Origin: Nostoc sp. KVJ3
GTDB taxonomy: Bacteria > Cyanobacteriota > Cyanobacteriia > Cyanobacteriales > Nostocaceae
Length of the DNA stretch: 64,000 nucleotides
Assembly: GCF_026127265.1 (NCBI RefSeq)
Contig: NZ_WWFG01000002.1
Span: 868,001-932,000, forward strand
Reading direction: 5' to 3'
Shown: piece after piece, positions 8,724-18,072 of the stretch
How positions within the stretch are numbered: the stretch's first letter is position 1
How the letters are laid out: every line of letters starts with the position of its first letter
Program-made: the position numbers and the translations under genes
Notes under the pieces: generated by a model
What the model saw: the letters and a program-made list of their open reading frames with translations, nothing else
The model's database searches: none
Told to the model about the DNA's origin: nothing

Positions 8724-9677
8724 ATGAACATATATCAAAGTTGTCAATTTTTTAAGAGAATTATTACTTTCTTACTTGCAATTAGTTTAGTCACAGCTTG
8801 TAGTTCAATTAAAGCTGATGAAGTAAATACGTCCAAACAAAAAATATTGATTGGTGATAATTATGGAAAGATAAATAACCAAGGAAAATTACGCACCTAC
8901 TATCTTTATACTCCCAAATCTTATAATCCAAACCAGCCAATGCCATTAGTTTTAGTATTTCATGGAGATGATGGTAGCGGTCATTCAATTAGTGATGTTA
9001 CACGCTTTAATAATTTAGCAGATCAAAAAGGATTTATTGTTGTTTATCCTGATGGAATGAATAAAAAGTGGAGTCTTAGAGGTAATTCTCAAGGAAAGGT
9101 AGATGATGTTTTATTTGTCAGTGCTTTAATCGATCATCTTAAGCAACAAATAAATATTGATAGTCATAAAATCTATGCCACGGGTTTCTCTAGGGGCGGA
9201 ATACTTACTCAAGCTTTAGCATGTAAGTTATCTGATAAAATTGCTGCTTTCGCATCAGTAGCTGGCTCTCTTCCAGTTCGACTTAAGCCTAATTGCCAAC
9301 CTCAGACTCCCATCTCGATGATGATTGTCAACGGTACAAACGATCATGATGTCCTTTATGAAGGTGATGACCACAGTCAACGAGGAGCGCTTGTTTCTAT
9401 TTCAGATATGGTAAGCTTTTGGCGATCGCACGATCAATGTATTTCACCTAGTGTATCTCCACTGCTAACTGGCACGAAAAGTTCTAAAGTCAAAGCTTCT
9501 CAGTACTCAAGTTGTAGTGGTAACTCAGAGGTACTACAACTAGCTGTAGTAAACGGGGGACATTTTTGGCCTGGTGGTGCTTCAACTGATATCAGCCTAA
9601 ATAAGTTCAATGCTCAACTTGGTTTAAACGCCAGTCAGACAATTTGGGACTTTTTTCAACGCCACAGTTTGTCTTAA
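8724..9677 (+). CDS. Exported PHB-depolymerase / CE1-like esterase (LpqC type)
   Basis: The 317-residue protein starts with a lipoprotein-like signal (LAISLVTAC at about residue 26) and has an alpha/beta-hydrolase core. VFHGDDG (about 79-85) forms the oxyanion region, GFSRGG (154-159) carries the nucleophile Ser156, NGTNDHDV supplies an Asp, and NGGHFWPGG supplies the His. The layout is that of the extracellular polyhydroxybutyrate depolymerase and feruloyl-esterase group. The natural substrate is unknown. It stands alone, about 400 bp before the oxidase cluster. Confidence 0.85.
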   Translation: MNIYQSCQFFKRIITFLLAISLVTACSSIKADEVNTSKQKILIGDNYGKINNQGKLRTYYLYTPKSYNPNQPMPLVLVFHGDDGSGHSISDVTRFNNLADQKGFIVVYPDGMNKKWSLRGNSQGKVDDVLFVSALIDHLKQQINIDSHKIYATGFSRGGILTQALACKLSDKIAAFASVAGSLPVRLKPNCQPQTPISMMIVNGTNDHDVLYEGDDHSQRGALVSISDMVSFWRSHDQCISPSVSPLLTGTKSSKVKASQYSSCSGNSEVLQLAVVNGGHFWPGGASTDISLNKFNAQLGLNASQTIWDFFQRHSLS

Positions 9678-10085
9678 GCTGGTAGCCCTATGCGCTGTTC
9701 AGGAGTGCTGAGTGCTGAGTAACCCCATAGATAAATCTAGGGGATTGACTTGGACGGATTATTTCTGGGTGTTACTGAATTGTCGGATGAAAAATAATTT
9801 TGCGTATATCAAAATCCTTGTAGAGATGTTGCAATGCAATGTCTCTATATTCACATTTAAACCTCGATTTAGCAGCACCGATTTTTTTATAAGCAACAAT
9901 TGATGTTTAGGTAAGTCATCCTTAAGATAGTAGATTTTCGCTCTATATTTCAGCTATTCCTTGTTAGGAATTATATATTTTTGGGAGCATCGGCACAATT
10001 AAAAATCTCCAAATAGTAAATACTGAATTTTATTTTTACTAAACATCTGAGTAATTACCGTGCCTGATACTCCAAGGAAAAAGCG
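9678..10085. other. Intergenic upstream of the oxidase cluster
   Basis: This 408-bp spacer is AT-rich and has no convincing gene. A short direct repeat (GTGCTGAGTGCTGAG) lies near 9705. The promoter of the DUF2231-oxidase cluster should be in its right half. I did not find a clean GTA-N8-TAC NtcA site. Confidence 0.45.
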
Positions 10086-10580
10086 ATGTCTGTCTTACCT
10101 CTCAATAGCCAGAATCTACCGTACCCTGACCCTTTGCACCCGATTATCGTTCACTTTGTGATTGCGATGGTGTTTTTTTCTTTCTTCTGTGATGTGGTGG
10201 GATATTTCACCCGCAACGTGCGTTTGTTTGAGGTGAGTTTCTGGAATATGTTTGTAGCTGCGATCGCAATTTTCATGGCGATTATCTTTGGTCAATTTGA
10301 AGCAGGATTAGCACAAGCCCAGCCAGCAGCCCAGTCAACCCTAAATTATCATACCGTCTTGGGTTGGTCACTAGCGGCCATTGTTGCTGCGATCGCAGCT
10401 TGGCGTTTTGTAATTCGCAACCGCAACCCCCGAAGAATACCACCTGCTTACCTTGGTGCTGCAACATTTTTAGTGTGTCTAGTGTTTTTGCAAGTGTATT
10501 TAGGGAGTAAACTGTTTTGGGTATATGGGTTGCACGTCGAACCTGTAGTTCAAGCGATGAAACAGGGAATTTCACCATGA
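10086..10580 (+). CDS. DUF2231 membrane protein, oxidase cluster
   Basis: The 164-residue protein has about four hydrophobic segments. The N-terminal DPLHPIIVHFVIAMVFFSFF carries the HP...VHF signature of DUF2231, a family often found beside terminal oxidases and other redox enzymes; the conserved His may bind heme. An AAGGA ribosome site precedes the ATG. Its stop overlaps the ATG of a second DUF2231 gene (ATGA), which in turn precedes oxidase subunit II, so the three are probably co-transcribed. Confidence 0.8.
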   Translation: MSVLPLNSQNLPYPDPLHPIIVHFVIAMVFFSFFCDVVGYFTRNVRLFEVSFWNMFVAAIAIFMAIIFGQFEAGLAQAQPAAQSTLNYHTVLGWSLAAIVAAIAAWRFVIRNRNPRRIPPAYLGAATFLVCLVFLQVYLGSKLFWVYGLHVEPVVQAMKQGISP

Positions 10581-11170
10581 ACTCGCAACTGATTGAGCAG
10601 TTGAGATTACGCTTGGGTGCTAACGGATTACCCTACGAGATTCCTATACATCCGCAGTTGGTGCATTTAACGCTGGGTTTATTTATCATTGCCATCATTT
10701 TTGACATCGCAGGAGTGCTGTTTTCTTTAGAAAAACCTATTTTCAAATTTTTAGGATTGGCTGCCATCCGTTCTAGCTTTTTTGATGTCGGCTGGTACAA
10801 CCTCATCGCAGCAGCAACTATCACATTTTTCACTGTTGCGGCTGGTTTTTTTGAGCTACTGTTGGCAAATCCACCAGTCGATCAAAAGAGTGCTTGGGGC
10901 TTAAGTGCTGGTTGGACGATGCTTTTACATGGTTTAGGTGGCGTTTTGCTGTTGGGGATTATTGTCGCCATGACTGTGTGGAGAGGTTTGCAACGCTACC
11001 ACTGGCGTAAGGATGCTTCCAGACAAGTGCAGTGGAGTTACTTGTTAGCAGGGATTGCAATACTAGGTATATTATTCGTTCACGGAACCTTGGGGGCGCA
11101 ATTAGGAGAGGAATTTGGGATTCATGTTACTGCTGCTAATACCGTTGCCAAAAATGTTTACAGCAAATAA
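10577..11170 (+). CDS. Second DUF2231 membrane protein, oxidase cluster
   Basis: The 197-residue protein starts at the ATG that overlaps the previous stop codon. An earlier in-frame start at 10517 would lie inside the upstream gene and is not needed. It repeats the DUF2231 pattern, with IPIHPQLVHLTLGLFIIAI near the N-terminus and about four membrane segments, and is probably a paralogue and partner of the preceding protein. A spacer of about 190 bp with repeat debris separates it from subunit II. Confidence 0.8.
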   Translation: MNSQLIEQLRLRLGANGLPYEIPIHPQLVHLTLGLFIIAIIFDIAGVLFSLEKPIFKFLGLAAIRSSFFDVGWYNLIAAATITFFTVAAGFFELLLANPPVDQKSAWGLSAGWTMLLHGLGGVLLLGIIVAMTVWRGLQRYHWRKDASRQVQWSYLLAGIAILGILFVHGTLGAQLGEEFGIHVTAANTVAKNVYSK

Positions 11171-11356
11171 TTAAAGGGACTTCCAAATAAAAAATATCCA
11201 AAACCGAGCAAAAATCTTCTCTAGTTCTCCTCTCTCTGCGTTCTCTGCACGGCAGTTGCTTCTCCTGTCGGAGACGCTGCGCGAACAAGTCGGGCATTGC
11301 CCGCCCAACGCACTGCCTCGTCTCTGTGGTTCGTTTATTTGGATAATTTATCGTTT

Positions 11357-12340
11357 ATGTTTAGTGTTTTTGAATATATATTGATAGCGGTTTATGTAGC
11401 AGTGCTACTAATCGTTAGTCGGTGGATGGGGCTGCAAGCATTTTCTTGGATGCCTCCCCAAGCTACAGCAGAAGCACAACGGGTAGATGATTTGTTTAGC
11501 TTCTTAGTCTCAATTGGAGCATTTATCTTGCTTGGGCTAATTGGCGTTATGGTGTATGCGATCGCATTCCATCGCGCCCCCCCAGAAGACTACACTGAAG
11601 GACACCCCTCTAGAGGTGATGCGAGGCTAGAAATATTGTGGACAGCAACCCCAACTTTGTTAGTAGTATGGATTGCTTTGCAAAGCTTCAATATTTATCA
11701 GCAATTAAATATTTTAGGTTTAAACCAAATCGTGCATTTGCATACACCCCAACAAGAAGCAGGGGGAAAAGGAGCAGGGGGCAGGGGGAATGCTCTTTTT
11801 CAGATGCCTCTTTTTGAATCTGCACCTGCCGTTGCTGCAACTGTCAGCGATGCCCCCAAACCGGCATCTGAAACTATTGATGTTTTCGTTAAGCAGTGGG
11901 ATTGGTCTTTTCGTTATCCCAATAACGTTACTAGCAATCAACTGCATCTGCCGATCAATCGCAGTACTCGCTTAAATCTGCAAGCGCAGGATGTAATTCA
12001 CGGTTTTTATGTCCCTGAGTTTCGCTTAAAGCAAGATATTATTCCAGGGCGCAAGATTGATATTGTGTTAACACCAATTCGCCCAGGTAAATATCGGCTG
12101 AAAGATTCTCAATTTAGCGGTACTTACTTTTCCTTAATGGAAACGGATGTATATGTTGAATCCCTCGCTCAATATAACCAGTGGCTCACCCAAACCACCA
12201 GTAGCGAACAAACTCCAATAAATCAAGCAGTTGCCGAAAATATCCAACCACCAAAAACATTGTTTAATAGCGGCTGGTACACCGTCACACCTGCTCAACC
12301 TGGTATTGCCAATAAAAGGAAGCTAAATAATGACACATGA
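11357..12340 (+). CDS. coxB: Heme-copper oxidase subunit II lacking the CuA ligands (ARTO type)
   Basis: The 327-residue protein has hydrophobic helices near the N-terminus and a C-terminal cupredoxin domain (VKQWDWSFRYP, DVIHGFYVPEFRLKQDIIPG). Where CuA proteins carry Cys-x3-Cys-G-x-x-His-x2-Met, it reads DSQFSGTYFSLM: both Cys and the second His are lost and only the Met remains. Such subunits belong to quinol oxidases, including the cyanobacterial alternative respiratory terminal oxidase. I chose the ATG at 11357 because the upstream extension to 11297 runs through repeat debris. A Gly-rich insert (QEAGGKGAGGRGN) precedes the cupredoxin domain. The stop overlaps the subunit I start by 11 nt. 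Confidence 0.9.
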   Translation: MFSVFEYILIAVYVAVLLIVSRWMGLQAFSWMPPQATAEAQRVDDLFSFLVSIGAFILLGLIGVMVYAIAFHRAPPEDYTEGHPSRGDARLEILWTATPTLLVVWIALQSFNIYQQLNILGLNQIVHLHTPQQEAGGKGAGGRGNALFQMPLFESAPAVAATVSDAPKPASETIDVFVKQWDWSFRYPNNVTSNQLHLPINRSTRLNLQAQDVIHGFYVPEFRLKQDIIPGRKIDIVLTPIRPGKYRLKDSQFSGTYFSLMETDVYVESLAQYNQWLTQTTSSEQTPINQAVAENIQPPKTLFNSGWYTVTPAQPGIANKRKLNNDT

Positions 12341-13997
12341 TTTTAGTCAAGAGATGATCGAGGATCGAGAATCGCAGAACCAGCAGGGTAATACTTGGCG
12401 GGAATATTTCAGCTTCAACACCGATCATAAAGTGATTGGAATTCAGTACATGGTGATGACCTTCATTTTCTTCCTGATTGGCGGGCTGTTGGCGATGCTA
12501 ATCCGGGCTGAGTTGCTCACCCCAGAATCAAATCTGGTCGATCGCCCGCTTTATAACGGTTTGTTCACCATGCACGGGACAATCATGATTTTCCTGTGGA
12601 TTATTCCCTTCAATGCAGGTCTTTCTAACTACTTAGTGCCGCTAATGATTGGGGCGCGGGATATGGCTTTTCCCTTGCTCAATGCCATTTCGTTTTGGAT
12701 TTTGCCACCAGCCGGTCTTTTACTACTATCTAGCTTCTTCCTCCCAAACGGCACTGCCCAATCTGGCTGGTGGTCTTATCCACCAATTAGTCTGCAAGTT
12801 CCAGGGGATCAGTTTATTAATGGTGAATTTATTTGGATAGTCAGCCTAGTGTTGATCGGCATCTCTTCCATCATGGGGGCTGTCAACTTTGTGACAACCA
12901 TCTTTTGGATGCGCGCCCCAGGGATGACATTTTTTCGGATGCCTGTGTTTGTTTGGTCAGTTTTCAGCGCCCAGTTATTGCAACTGATTAATTTACCCGC
13001 CTTGACAGCTGCATTGATCCTGCTGTTGCTTGATCTCTCGTTTGGTACACAATTCTTTAAACCGGATGAGAATGGCGATCCCATCATTTATCAGCATCTA
13101 TTTTGGTTTTATTCTCACCCAGCAGTTTATATCATGGCTCTACCAGCCTTTGGTATTTTTGCTGAGGTTCTGCCGGCATTTTCTCGCAATCCCCTATTTG
13201 GTTATCGGTCAGTTGCGATCGCAACCTTGGGTATTGCTGCGATCAGTATTTTCGTTTGGGTACATCACATGTTCACCAGTGCCACGCCCGGCTGGATGCG
13301 GATGACCTTCATGGCTACCTCAATGTTAGTTGCCATACCCACCGGTATTAAAGCCTTCGCTTGGACTGCCACCATCTGGAGGAGCAAGCTACATCTAGAG
13401 ACACCAATGCTATTTGCAATGGGAGGTGCAGCCATGTTTATTTTTGGCGGTGTTACTGGTGTAATGCTTGCTGCCACACCTTTTGATATCCATGTCAATA
13501 ACACCTACTTTGTTGTGGGACACTTCCACTACATCGTTTTTAACACCATCACAATGGCAATTTTCGCAGCAATTTACTACTGGTTTCCTAAGATAACTGG
13601 CAGAATGTATGCTGAGGGTTGGGGAAAATTGCATTTTTGGCTGACCTTTATTCCTGCCAATATCACCTTCTTTTCTATGCACCCATTAGGTTTACAAGGG
13701 ATGCTCCGCCGAGTTTCTTCCTACGATCCACAGTATCAGGGATGGAACATCATCGCTAGCCTGGGATCGTTCTTACTAGGAGCATCCACGCTGCCTTTTA
13801 TTGCTAACATAGTAGGTTCTTGGCTCTACGGGCCAAAGGCAGTTGATAATCCTTGGCACGCCACCGGCTTGGAATGGACAACCTCTTCACCACCCCCGCG
13901 AGATAACTTTGAGGAGATTCCAATTGTTACCAGACCTCCTTATGACTATGGCAATCCAAAATACTCAGTAATCGTAAATTCTGATAACAGCGAGTGA
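12330..13997 (+). CDS. coxA: Heme-copper oxidase subunit I
   Basis: The 555-residue polytopic protein has all metal ligands: the low-spin heme His in LFTMHGT, the CuB and cross-linked Tyr site in YSHPAVYIMALP, the CuB His pair in VHHMF, and the heme pair in VVGHFHY. YSHPAVY in place of GHPEVY marks the A2 subtype, which lacks the proton-channel Glu. It catalyses O2 reduction to water coupled to proton pumping in thylakoid or cytoplasmic membrane. It lies between subunits II and III. With a CuA-less subunit II the electron donor is probably quinol. Confidence 0.95.
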   Translation: MTHDFSQEMIEDRESQNQQGNTWREYFSFNTDHKVIGIQYMVMTFIFFLIGGLLAMLIRAELLTPESNLVDRPLYNGLFTMHGTIMIFLWIIPFNAGLSNYLVPLMIGARDMAFPLLNAISFWILPPAGLLLLSSFFLPNGTAQSGWWSYPPISLQVPGDQFINGEFIWIVSLVLIGISSIMGAVNFVTTIFWMRAPGMTFFRMPVFVWSVFSAQLLQLINLPALTAALILLLLDLSFGTQFFKPDENGDPIIYQHLFWFYSHPAVYIMALPAFGIFAEVLPAFSRNPLFGYRSVAIATLGIAAISIFVWVHHMFTSATPGWMRMTFMATSMLVAIPTGIKAFAWTATIWRSKLHLETPMLFAMGGAAMFIFGGVTGVMLAATPFDIHVNNTYFVVGHFHYIVFNTITMAIFAAIYYWFPKITGRMYAEGWGKLHFWLTFIPANITFFSMHPLGLQGMLRRVSSYDPQYQGWNIIASLGSFLLGASTLPFIANIVGSWLYGPKAVDNPWHATGLEWTTSSPPPRDNFEEIPIVTRPPYDYGNPKYSVIVNSDNSE

Positions 13998-14135
13998 CTA
14001 AATTTTAGATTTTAGATTTTGGATTGAGTAAGTTTGTAGGTTCGGTTTCGTTCCTCAACCCAACCTACACCTAAAATTCTGTGTTTTAATTACGAATTAC
14101 TTTCGCGTAGCGTGCCGGAGGCTCTATTACGAATT

Positions 14136-14795
14136 ATGCAAAGTCGTCATATAGATGAAAGTCCTATCCGTTTTGATCTATGGCGACAACGCTTGCCAAA
14201 TTGGTTACAGCGCTTCTTACCAAGTGGTGGCGGTAGCCATGAAGATCATCACGGTAAAGGAATGTTCGGATTTACCGTGTTCCTATTGTCGGAAAGCATC
14301 ATCTTTCTGAGTTTTATCTTTACTTATGTTGCTCTGCGACTGACTACTAAGAACTGGCTACCACCCGGTATTTCTGGGCCAGAATTGTCTACATTTGTGG
14401 TTATCAATACGGTAGTATTACTTTCTAGTAGCTTTATAATTCAACCAGCAGAAAATGCCCTCAAGCATAATCAACTGAGTAAATTTCGCTGGCTATGGCT
14501 GATAACGATCGCAATGGGAAGTTACTTCTTAGTCGGTCTGTTAATTGAGTGGAAAAATCTCGATTTCAAGATTACTACAGGATTAGTTGGTTCCACATTT
14601 TATTTACTAACAGGCTTTCACGGTTTACACGTTCTGGCTGGTGTTGTGCTTCAGATCGTTATGCTGATTCGCTCATTCATTCCAGGCAACTATAATAAGA
14701 CTCACTTTGGTACAAGTGCAACAACTTTGTTTTGGCACTTTGTTGATGTAGTTTGGGTCTTTCTTTTCTCGCTTCTCTATCTTTGGCGAACATAA
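14136..14795 (+). CDS. coxC: Heme-copper oxidase subunit III
   Basis: This is a 219-residue membrane protein of the CoxC/CyoC family. GMFGFTVFLLSESIIFLSFI forms the first helix, TGFHGLHVLAGVV carries the conserved H-x-L-H-V, and FWHFVDVVWVFLF forms the last helix. I prefer the ATG at 14136; a GTG at 14112 extends into repeat-like sequence (CGCGTAGCGTGCCGGAGGC). It completes the II-I-III order of an oxidase operon, about 140 bp after subunit I. Confidence 0.92.
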   Translation: MQSRHIDESPIRFDLWRQRLPNWLQRFLPSGGGSHEDHHGKGMFGFTVFLLSESIIFLSFIFTYVALRLTTKNWLPPGISGPELSTFVVINTVVLLSSSFIIQPAENALKHNQLSKFRWLWLITIAMGSYFLVGLLIEWKNLDFKITTGLVGSTFYLLTGFHGLHVLAGVVLQIVMLIRSFIPGNYNKTHFGTSATTLFWHFVDVVWVFLFSLLYLWRT

Positions 14796-14833
14796 AAATA
14801 TTCAGAAATTACAGTTTTTTAAGGAGTAATTTG

Positions 14834-15079
14834 ATGAATCTATTCTTCCAAGAAATACCAGCCTCAGAACGCGCCCCAAAAACAATTCAAGAAACTCCAG
14901 CACCGGGCAAAGACCCACTAATTGCAAGCGGATTACAAAAAGAGCAATATGCTGGCATTATTGGGCTTGCGATCGCTCTGATTGCCGCTGTAGGATTTTT
15001 TAGTCGCAGAGTTGAATACGCTATTGGATTGGCTGTGTTCCTCAGTGCTATTTTGATAGCTTTATTTTTATTCATCTAG
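14834..15079 (+). CDS. Small two-helix membrane protein, oxidase cluster
   Basis: The 81-residue protein begins MNLFFQEIPASERAPKT after a perfect AAGGAG ribosome site at 14821-14826. It has a proline-rich soluble N-terminus and two C-terminal hydrophobic helices (about residues 42-57 and 63-81). Its place 38 bp after subunit III suggests a small accessory subunit, in the way subunit IV follows III in other oxidases. I recognise no named family. Confidence 0.75.
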   Translation: MNLFFQEIPASERAPKTIQETPAPGKDPLIASGLQKEQYAGIIGLAIALIAAVGFFSRRVEYAIGLAVFLSAILIALFLFI

Positions 15080-15123
15080 CAAAGCTTTGATTATTGAAGA
15101 AGAATTCAGAAGTCAGAATGGAC

Positions 15124-15229
15124 TATAGCGGTTCTCATTTATGTGAGGTACACCCGCAGGGGTAATTCATGAACTGCCCCTACACCTTACGAGATGATGT
15201 TGTACCACATTTGAATGGGAACCGCTATA
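15124..15229. repeat. MITE-like palindromic element
   Basis: TATAGCGGTTC at the left and GAACCGCTATA at the right form perfect 11-bp ends. GTGAGGTAC/GTACCACAT continue them imperfectly inward, and an internal GGGGTAATTCATGAACTGCCCC hairpin sits in the middle. The 106-bp fold lies between the small oxidase-cluster gene and the NDH-2 gene. Elements with this inner motif are common in Nostoc-type genomes. Confidence 0.75.
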
Positions 15230-15345
15230 AACGCCCTGCTATTGCTAATAGGAGTCAGAATCAATTCATTCTGAATTCTGACTCCTGAATCCTGAATTCT
15301 ATTTCAATAAAATGTCCTAATTTCACAAGATTTACGAGGGATTTT

Positions 15346-16713
15346 ATGAACAGCCCAGTTTATCAAACTGTAATTATCGGCGGTGGTTTTACCGGATTAT
15401 TTACAGCCTTACATTTAGCTCACGAACATTATCCTCGCTCTGTTATCTTGATTGATAAAGAAGAGCGCTTTTGCTTTAAGCCACTACTATATGAATATTT
15501 CGATGGCGAGATGGATGACTTTCAGGTAGTTCCGCTTTTTTCAGAATTACTTAAAAATAGTGGTGTGATCTTTGTTCAAGATACAGTTGAATCGATAGAC
15601 TTGCATCAAAAGGCAATCAAATTAAGTTCAGGAAACTCCTATAACTACAGCAACCTAGTATTAGCTTTGGGTAGCATTACTGGCTATCATCAGGTTGAAG
15701 GTGCTAAAGAATACGCCTTTCCTTTTTGGACGCAAGCAGATGCGATCGCTCTTGAGAGACATTTACGTGACTGTTTACAAAAAGCAGCGCAAACTGAAGA
15801 TTTAGAACAACGCCGTCAACTATTAACAGTAGTCGTAGTTGGTGGTGGTGCGAGTGGTGTGGAAATGGCAGCAACTTTAGCTGATTTTCTCCCACATTGG
15901 TATAGTGCTTTGAAAGGTAATTCCAGTGAAATTCGTGTGGTACTGCTCAATCATGGTGAAAAAATCCTTGATGGCGATATCAACGATCCGTTACGTGAAA
16001 TTGCTGAGAAAGAATTACAAAAACGCACTATACCAGTTGAAATCATCAGGGGAGCAGAAGCGACTACTATTCACCCCAACGCAATTGAATATAAAAGCAA
16101 TGATGAAGTGAAGACATTGCCAACATCTACAACAATTTGGACTGCTGGCACTTCTACCCATCCACTGATTAAAGACTTGCCAATTCCTCAAGAACATCGA
16201 GATCGCCGCGATCGGCCTTTAGTTACTCCCACCTTGCAATTGCTAGATTTCCCAGAAGTGTTTGTCGGTGGTGATTGTGCAGCAGTTCAAGATAATTCGC
16301 TACCACCTACGGCTCAAGCGGCTTATCAGCAAGGAGCCAATATTGCCCGGAATTTAAAAGCGATCGCTCTTGGAGAAGAACTCAAACCTGTTAAGGTTAA
16401 CATCCGTGGAACCCTTTTAAAATTGGGGATAAATGATGCTGCTGCTAACCTTTTTAATGTTTTTGAAGTTGCAGGTGAAACCGCACATTTAATTCGTCAA
16501 GGTACTTATTTAACGCTACTGCCAACAGCAATTCATGATTTTAAAGCTACTACTGAATGGGTGGATGAAGAGATTTTTCACCACCACCTCGATCCTCATA
16601 ATATAGGTAAAAAAGTGGTACAAGCAGTAGAAATAGTCGGTGTAGGAGTTATGGGTATTCTCGCCGCGAGAAAATTACTGAAAAGATTGGGAGATGAAGA
16701 TAAAACGGAGTAG
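15346..16713 (+). CDS. ndb: Type II NADH:quinone oxidoreductase (NDH-2)
   Basis: The 455-residue flavoprotein has an FAD Rossmann motif at the N-terminus (TVIIGGGFTGLFTALHLA), an NADH-binding motif in the middle (VVVGGGASGVEMAATLA), TTIWTAGT, and the FAD-closing EVFVGGDCAAVQ. A C-terminal amphipathic tail could hold it to the membrane. NDH-2 passes electrons from NADH to plastoquinone without pumping protons. It follows the oxidase genes on the same strand across a MITE, which suggests it feeds quinol to that oxidase. The ndb symbol is by family. Confidence 0.9.
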   Translation: MNSPVYQTVIIGGGFTGLFTALHLAHEHYPRSVILIDKEERFCFKPLLYEYFDGEMDDFQVVPLFSELLKNSGVIFVQDTVESIDLHQKAIKLSSGNSYNYSNLVLALGSITGYHQVEGAKEYAFPFWTQADAIALERHLRDCLQKAAQTEDLEQRRQLLTVVVVGGGASGVEMAATLADFLPHWYSALKGNSSEIRVVLLNHGEKILDGDINDPLREIAEKELQKRTIPVEIIRGAEATTIHPNAIEYKSNDEVKTLPTSTTIWTAGTSTHPLIKDLPIPQEHRDRRDRPLVTPTLQLLDFPEVFVGGDCAAVQDNSLPPTAQAAYQQGANIARNLKAIALGEELKPVKVNIRGTLLKLGINDAAANLFNVFEVAGETAHLIRQGTYLTLLPTAIHDFKATTEWVDEEIFHHHLDPHNIGKKVVQAVEIVGVGVMGILAARKLLKRLGDEDKTE

Positions 16714-16916
16714 GGAATAATCAGTCATAGTTTTGTCACAGTTTTGCAATGCCTTTGTCAATATGAGGTGTGATACTAAGGTTCTGGATTAGAAACTAGG
16801 CTAGTTCTATACTAAATCCACAGCTACCGAAGAGAATCACTAGAAGGCAGCAACCCTTGTTAGGATGACTCTTCAAATCAAAACTGCAAAATCTATCATA
16901 GTTTGAAAGGAACAAG

Positions 16917-17324
16917 ATGATGAATTGGAAAGTACTTGCTTTGATCCCTGCTTTGACTTTGGCTACTGTTGCGCCGGGTTATTCTTTAACCAATAATAAA
17001 ACCCACAATTCAACTACTGCTATCCAAGTTGCACAAAATAGTCAGCAAGGCAATACCATGAAAAAGCCTAATGCTGTCCAAAAAATTCATACCAAACATA
17101 AGTCTAATAGTACAGCCAACCGTAGTAATTCGCTCACAGTAGGTAGTAAGGGAGAAGCAGTCAAAACTGCTCAGAATGCTTTAAAACAACAAGGATTTTA
17201 TACTGCGGATGTGAATGGTGTCTTTGATAAAAAGACACGTTCAGCAGTGATCAAATTTCAAAAATCTAAAGGATTAAGAGCAGACGGAATAATTGGACAC
17301 CGGACTTTGGCAGCTCTCAAATAA
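16917..17324 (+). CDS. Secreted peptidoglycan-binding domain protein
   Basis: The 135-residue precursor has a signal peptide (LALIPALTLATVAPGYS), a low-complexity basic linker (about residues 25-70) and one PG_binding_1 domain at the C-terminus (about 75-135: LTVGSKGEAVKTAQNAL, GVFDKKTRSAVIKFQ, DGIIGHRTLAAL). Such domains bind the cell wall and usually come with a hydrolase, which is absent here. An AAAGGA ribosome site precedes tandem ATGs; the second (16920) is equally possible. Confidence 0.88.
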   Translation: MMNWKVLALIPALTLATVAPGYSLTNNKTHNSTTAIQVAQNSQQGNTMKKPNAVQKIHTKHKSNSTANRSNSLTVGSKGEAVKTAQNALKQQGFYTADVNGVFDKKTRSAVIKFQKSKGLRADGIIGHRTLAALK

Positions 17325-18072
17325 TTAATTTACCTTACTGGGTAAAAGTCCAGAATTCAGGAGTCAGAATAGCTAAAGAATCAAGATAAAATACGATCAA
17401 CTCAGTATAAGTAAGTAGGCAAGAATAAATCAAACTAGATTAAGTAATGTAAATAATTTTTAAATTGTTGGCGTAGCATCTCGCTGAGACGCTACGCGAA
17501 CAAATAAGGGCTGAAGCCCTTACTACAAAACTTTAATTATTTACGCCGCTCTACTTACTAATCATAATTTAGATTCTTTTCAGTTTCTGACTCTTGAGTG
17601 CTAAATTCTTATGGAAAATTTATTTATTATGAGGCGGTTGTTAGGACTGGTGCCAATACTGTTCGGTTAAGGCAAGAGACGCGATAAATCGCCGTCTTTA
17701 CAATAATTAGTCCTTCGTCCTGACGGCGATTTATCGCGGATTTGGTGTCTATTAAGTAACCATGCAGAATTAATTACAGTCATTGCGAGCGAAGCGTACT
17801 CCGTAGGGGATCTTGCTATCTCTACGAGACGCTACCGCGAACGCTCCATTCGCAATGATATGTTTCTGAGGTTGGAGATATTTTTTACCTCTAAAATATT
17901 TTTGAGTTTTTTTCATTGTCTGACTTTGCCGAACTCAAGCTTCTAAGTATTTTTATTTACCCATGTCCGAAAATGTTTTCGTAGTGCTTTCTATTACTTT
18001 TGAAGTGCGGAATGTGGGTAATATATAAGCCCGTCCGGTAAACTGATAAGGAAGAAAATATCATATTAGGCA
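17325..18072. other. Intergenic, repeat-rich
   Basis: This 748-bp spacer holds three repeat patches: a GCTGAGACGCTACGCG/AGGGCTGAAGCCCT patch near 17470-17520, MITE copy 2 at 17655-17754, and a patch beginning CATTGCGAGCG and ending TTCGCAATG at about 17782-17858. No gene is visible. The promoter of the downstream lipoprotein gene is near the right end. Confidence 0.55.
17655..17754. repeat. MITE-like repeat, copy 2 (truncated at the right)
   Basis: About 100 bp is nearly identical to 8400-8499, starting AATACTGTTCGGTTAAGG and carrying the same GACGCGATAAATCGCCGTC pair. The right terminal inverted repeat found in copy 1 is missing here. Confidence 0.8.

Noticed and set aside
9712..9903. Plus-strand 63-codon frame before the oxidase cluster
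   Set aside because: No ribosome site, no recognisable composition or motif.
9678..10085. NtcA site upstream of the oxidase cluster
   Set aside because: I looked for GTA-N8-TAC and found only poorly spaced half-sites.
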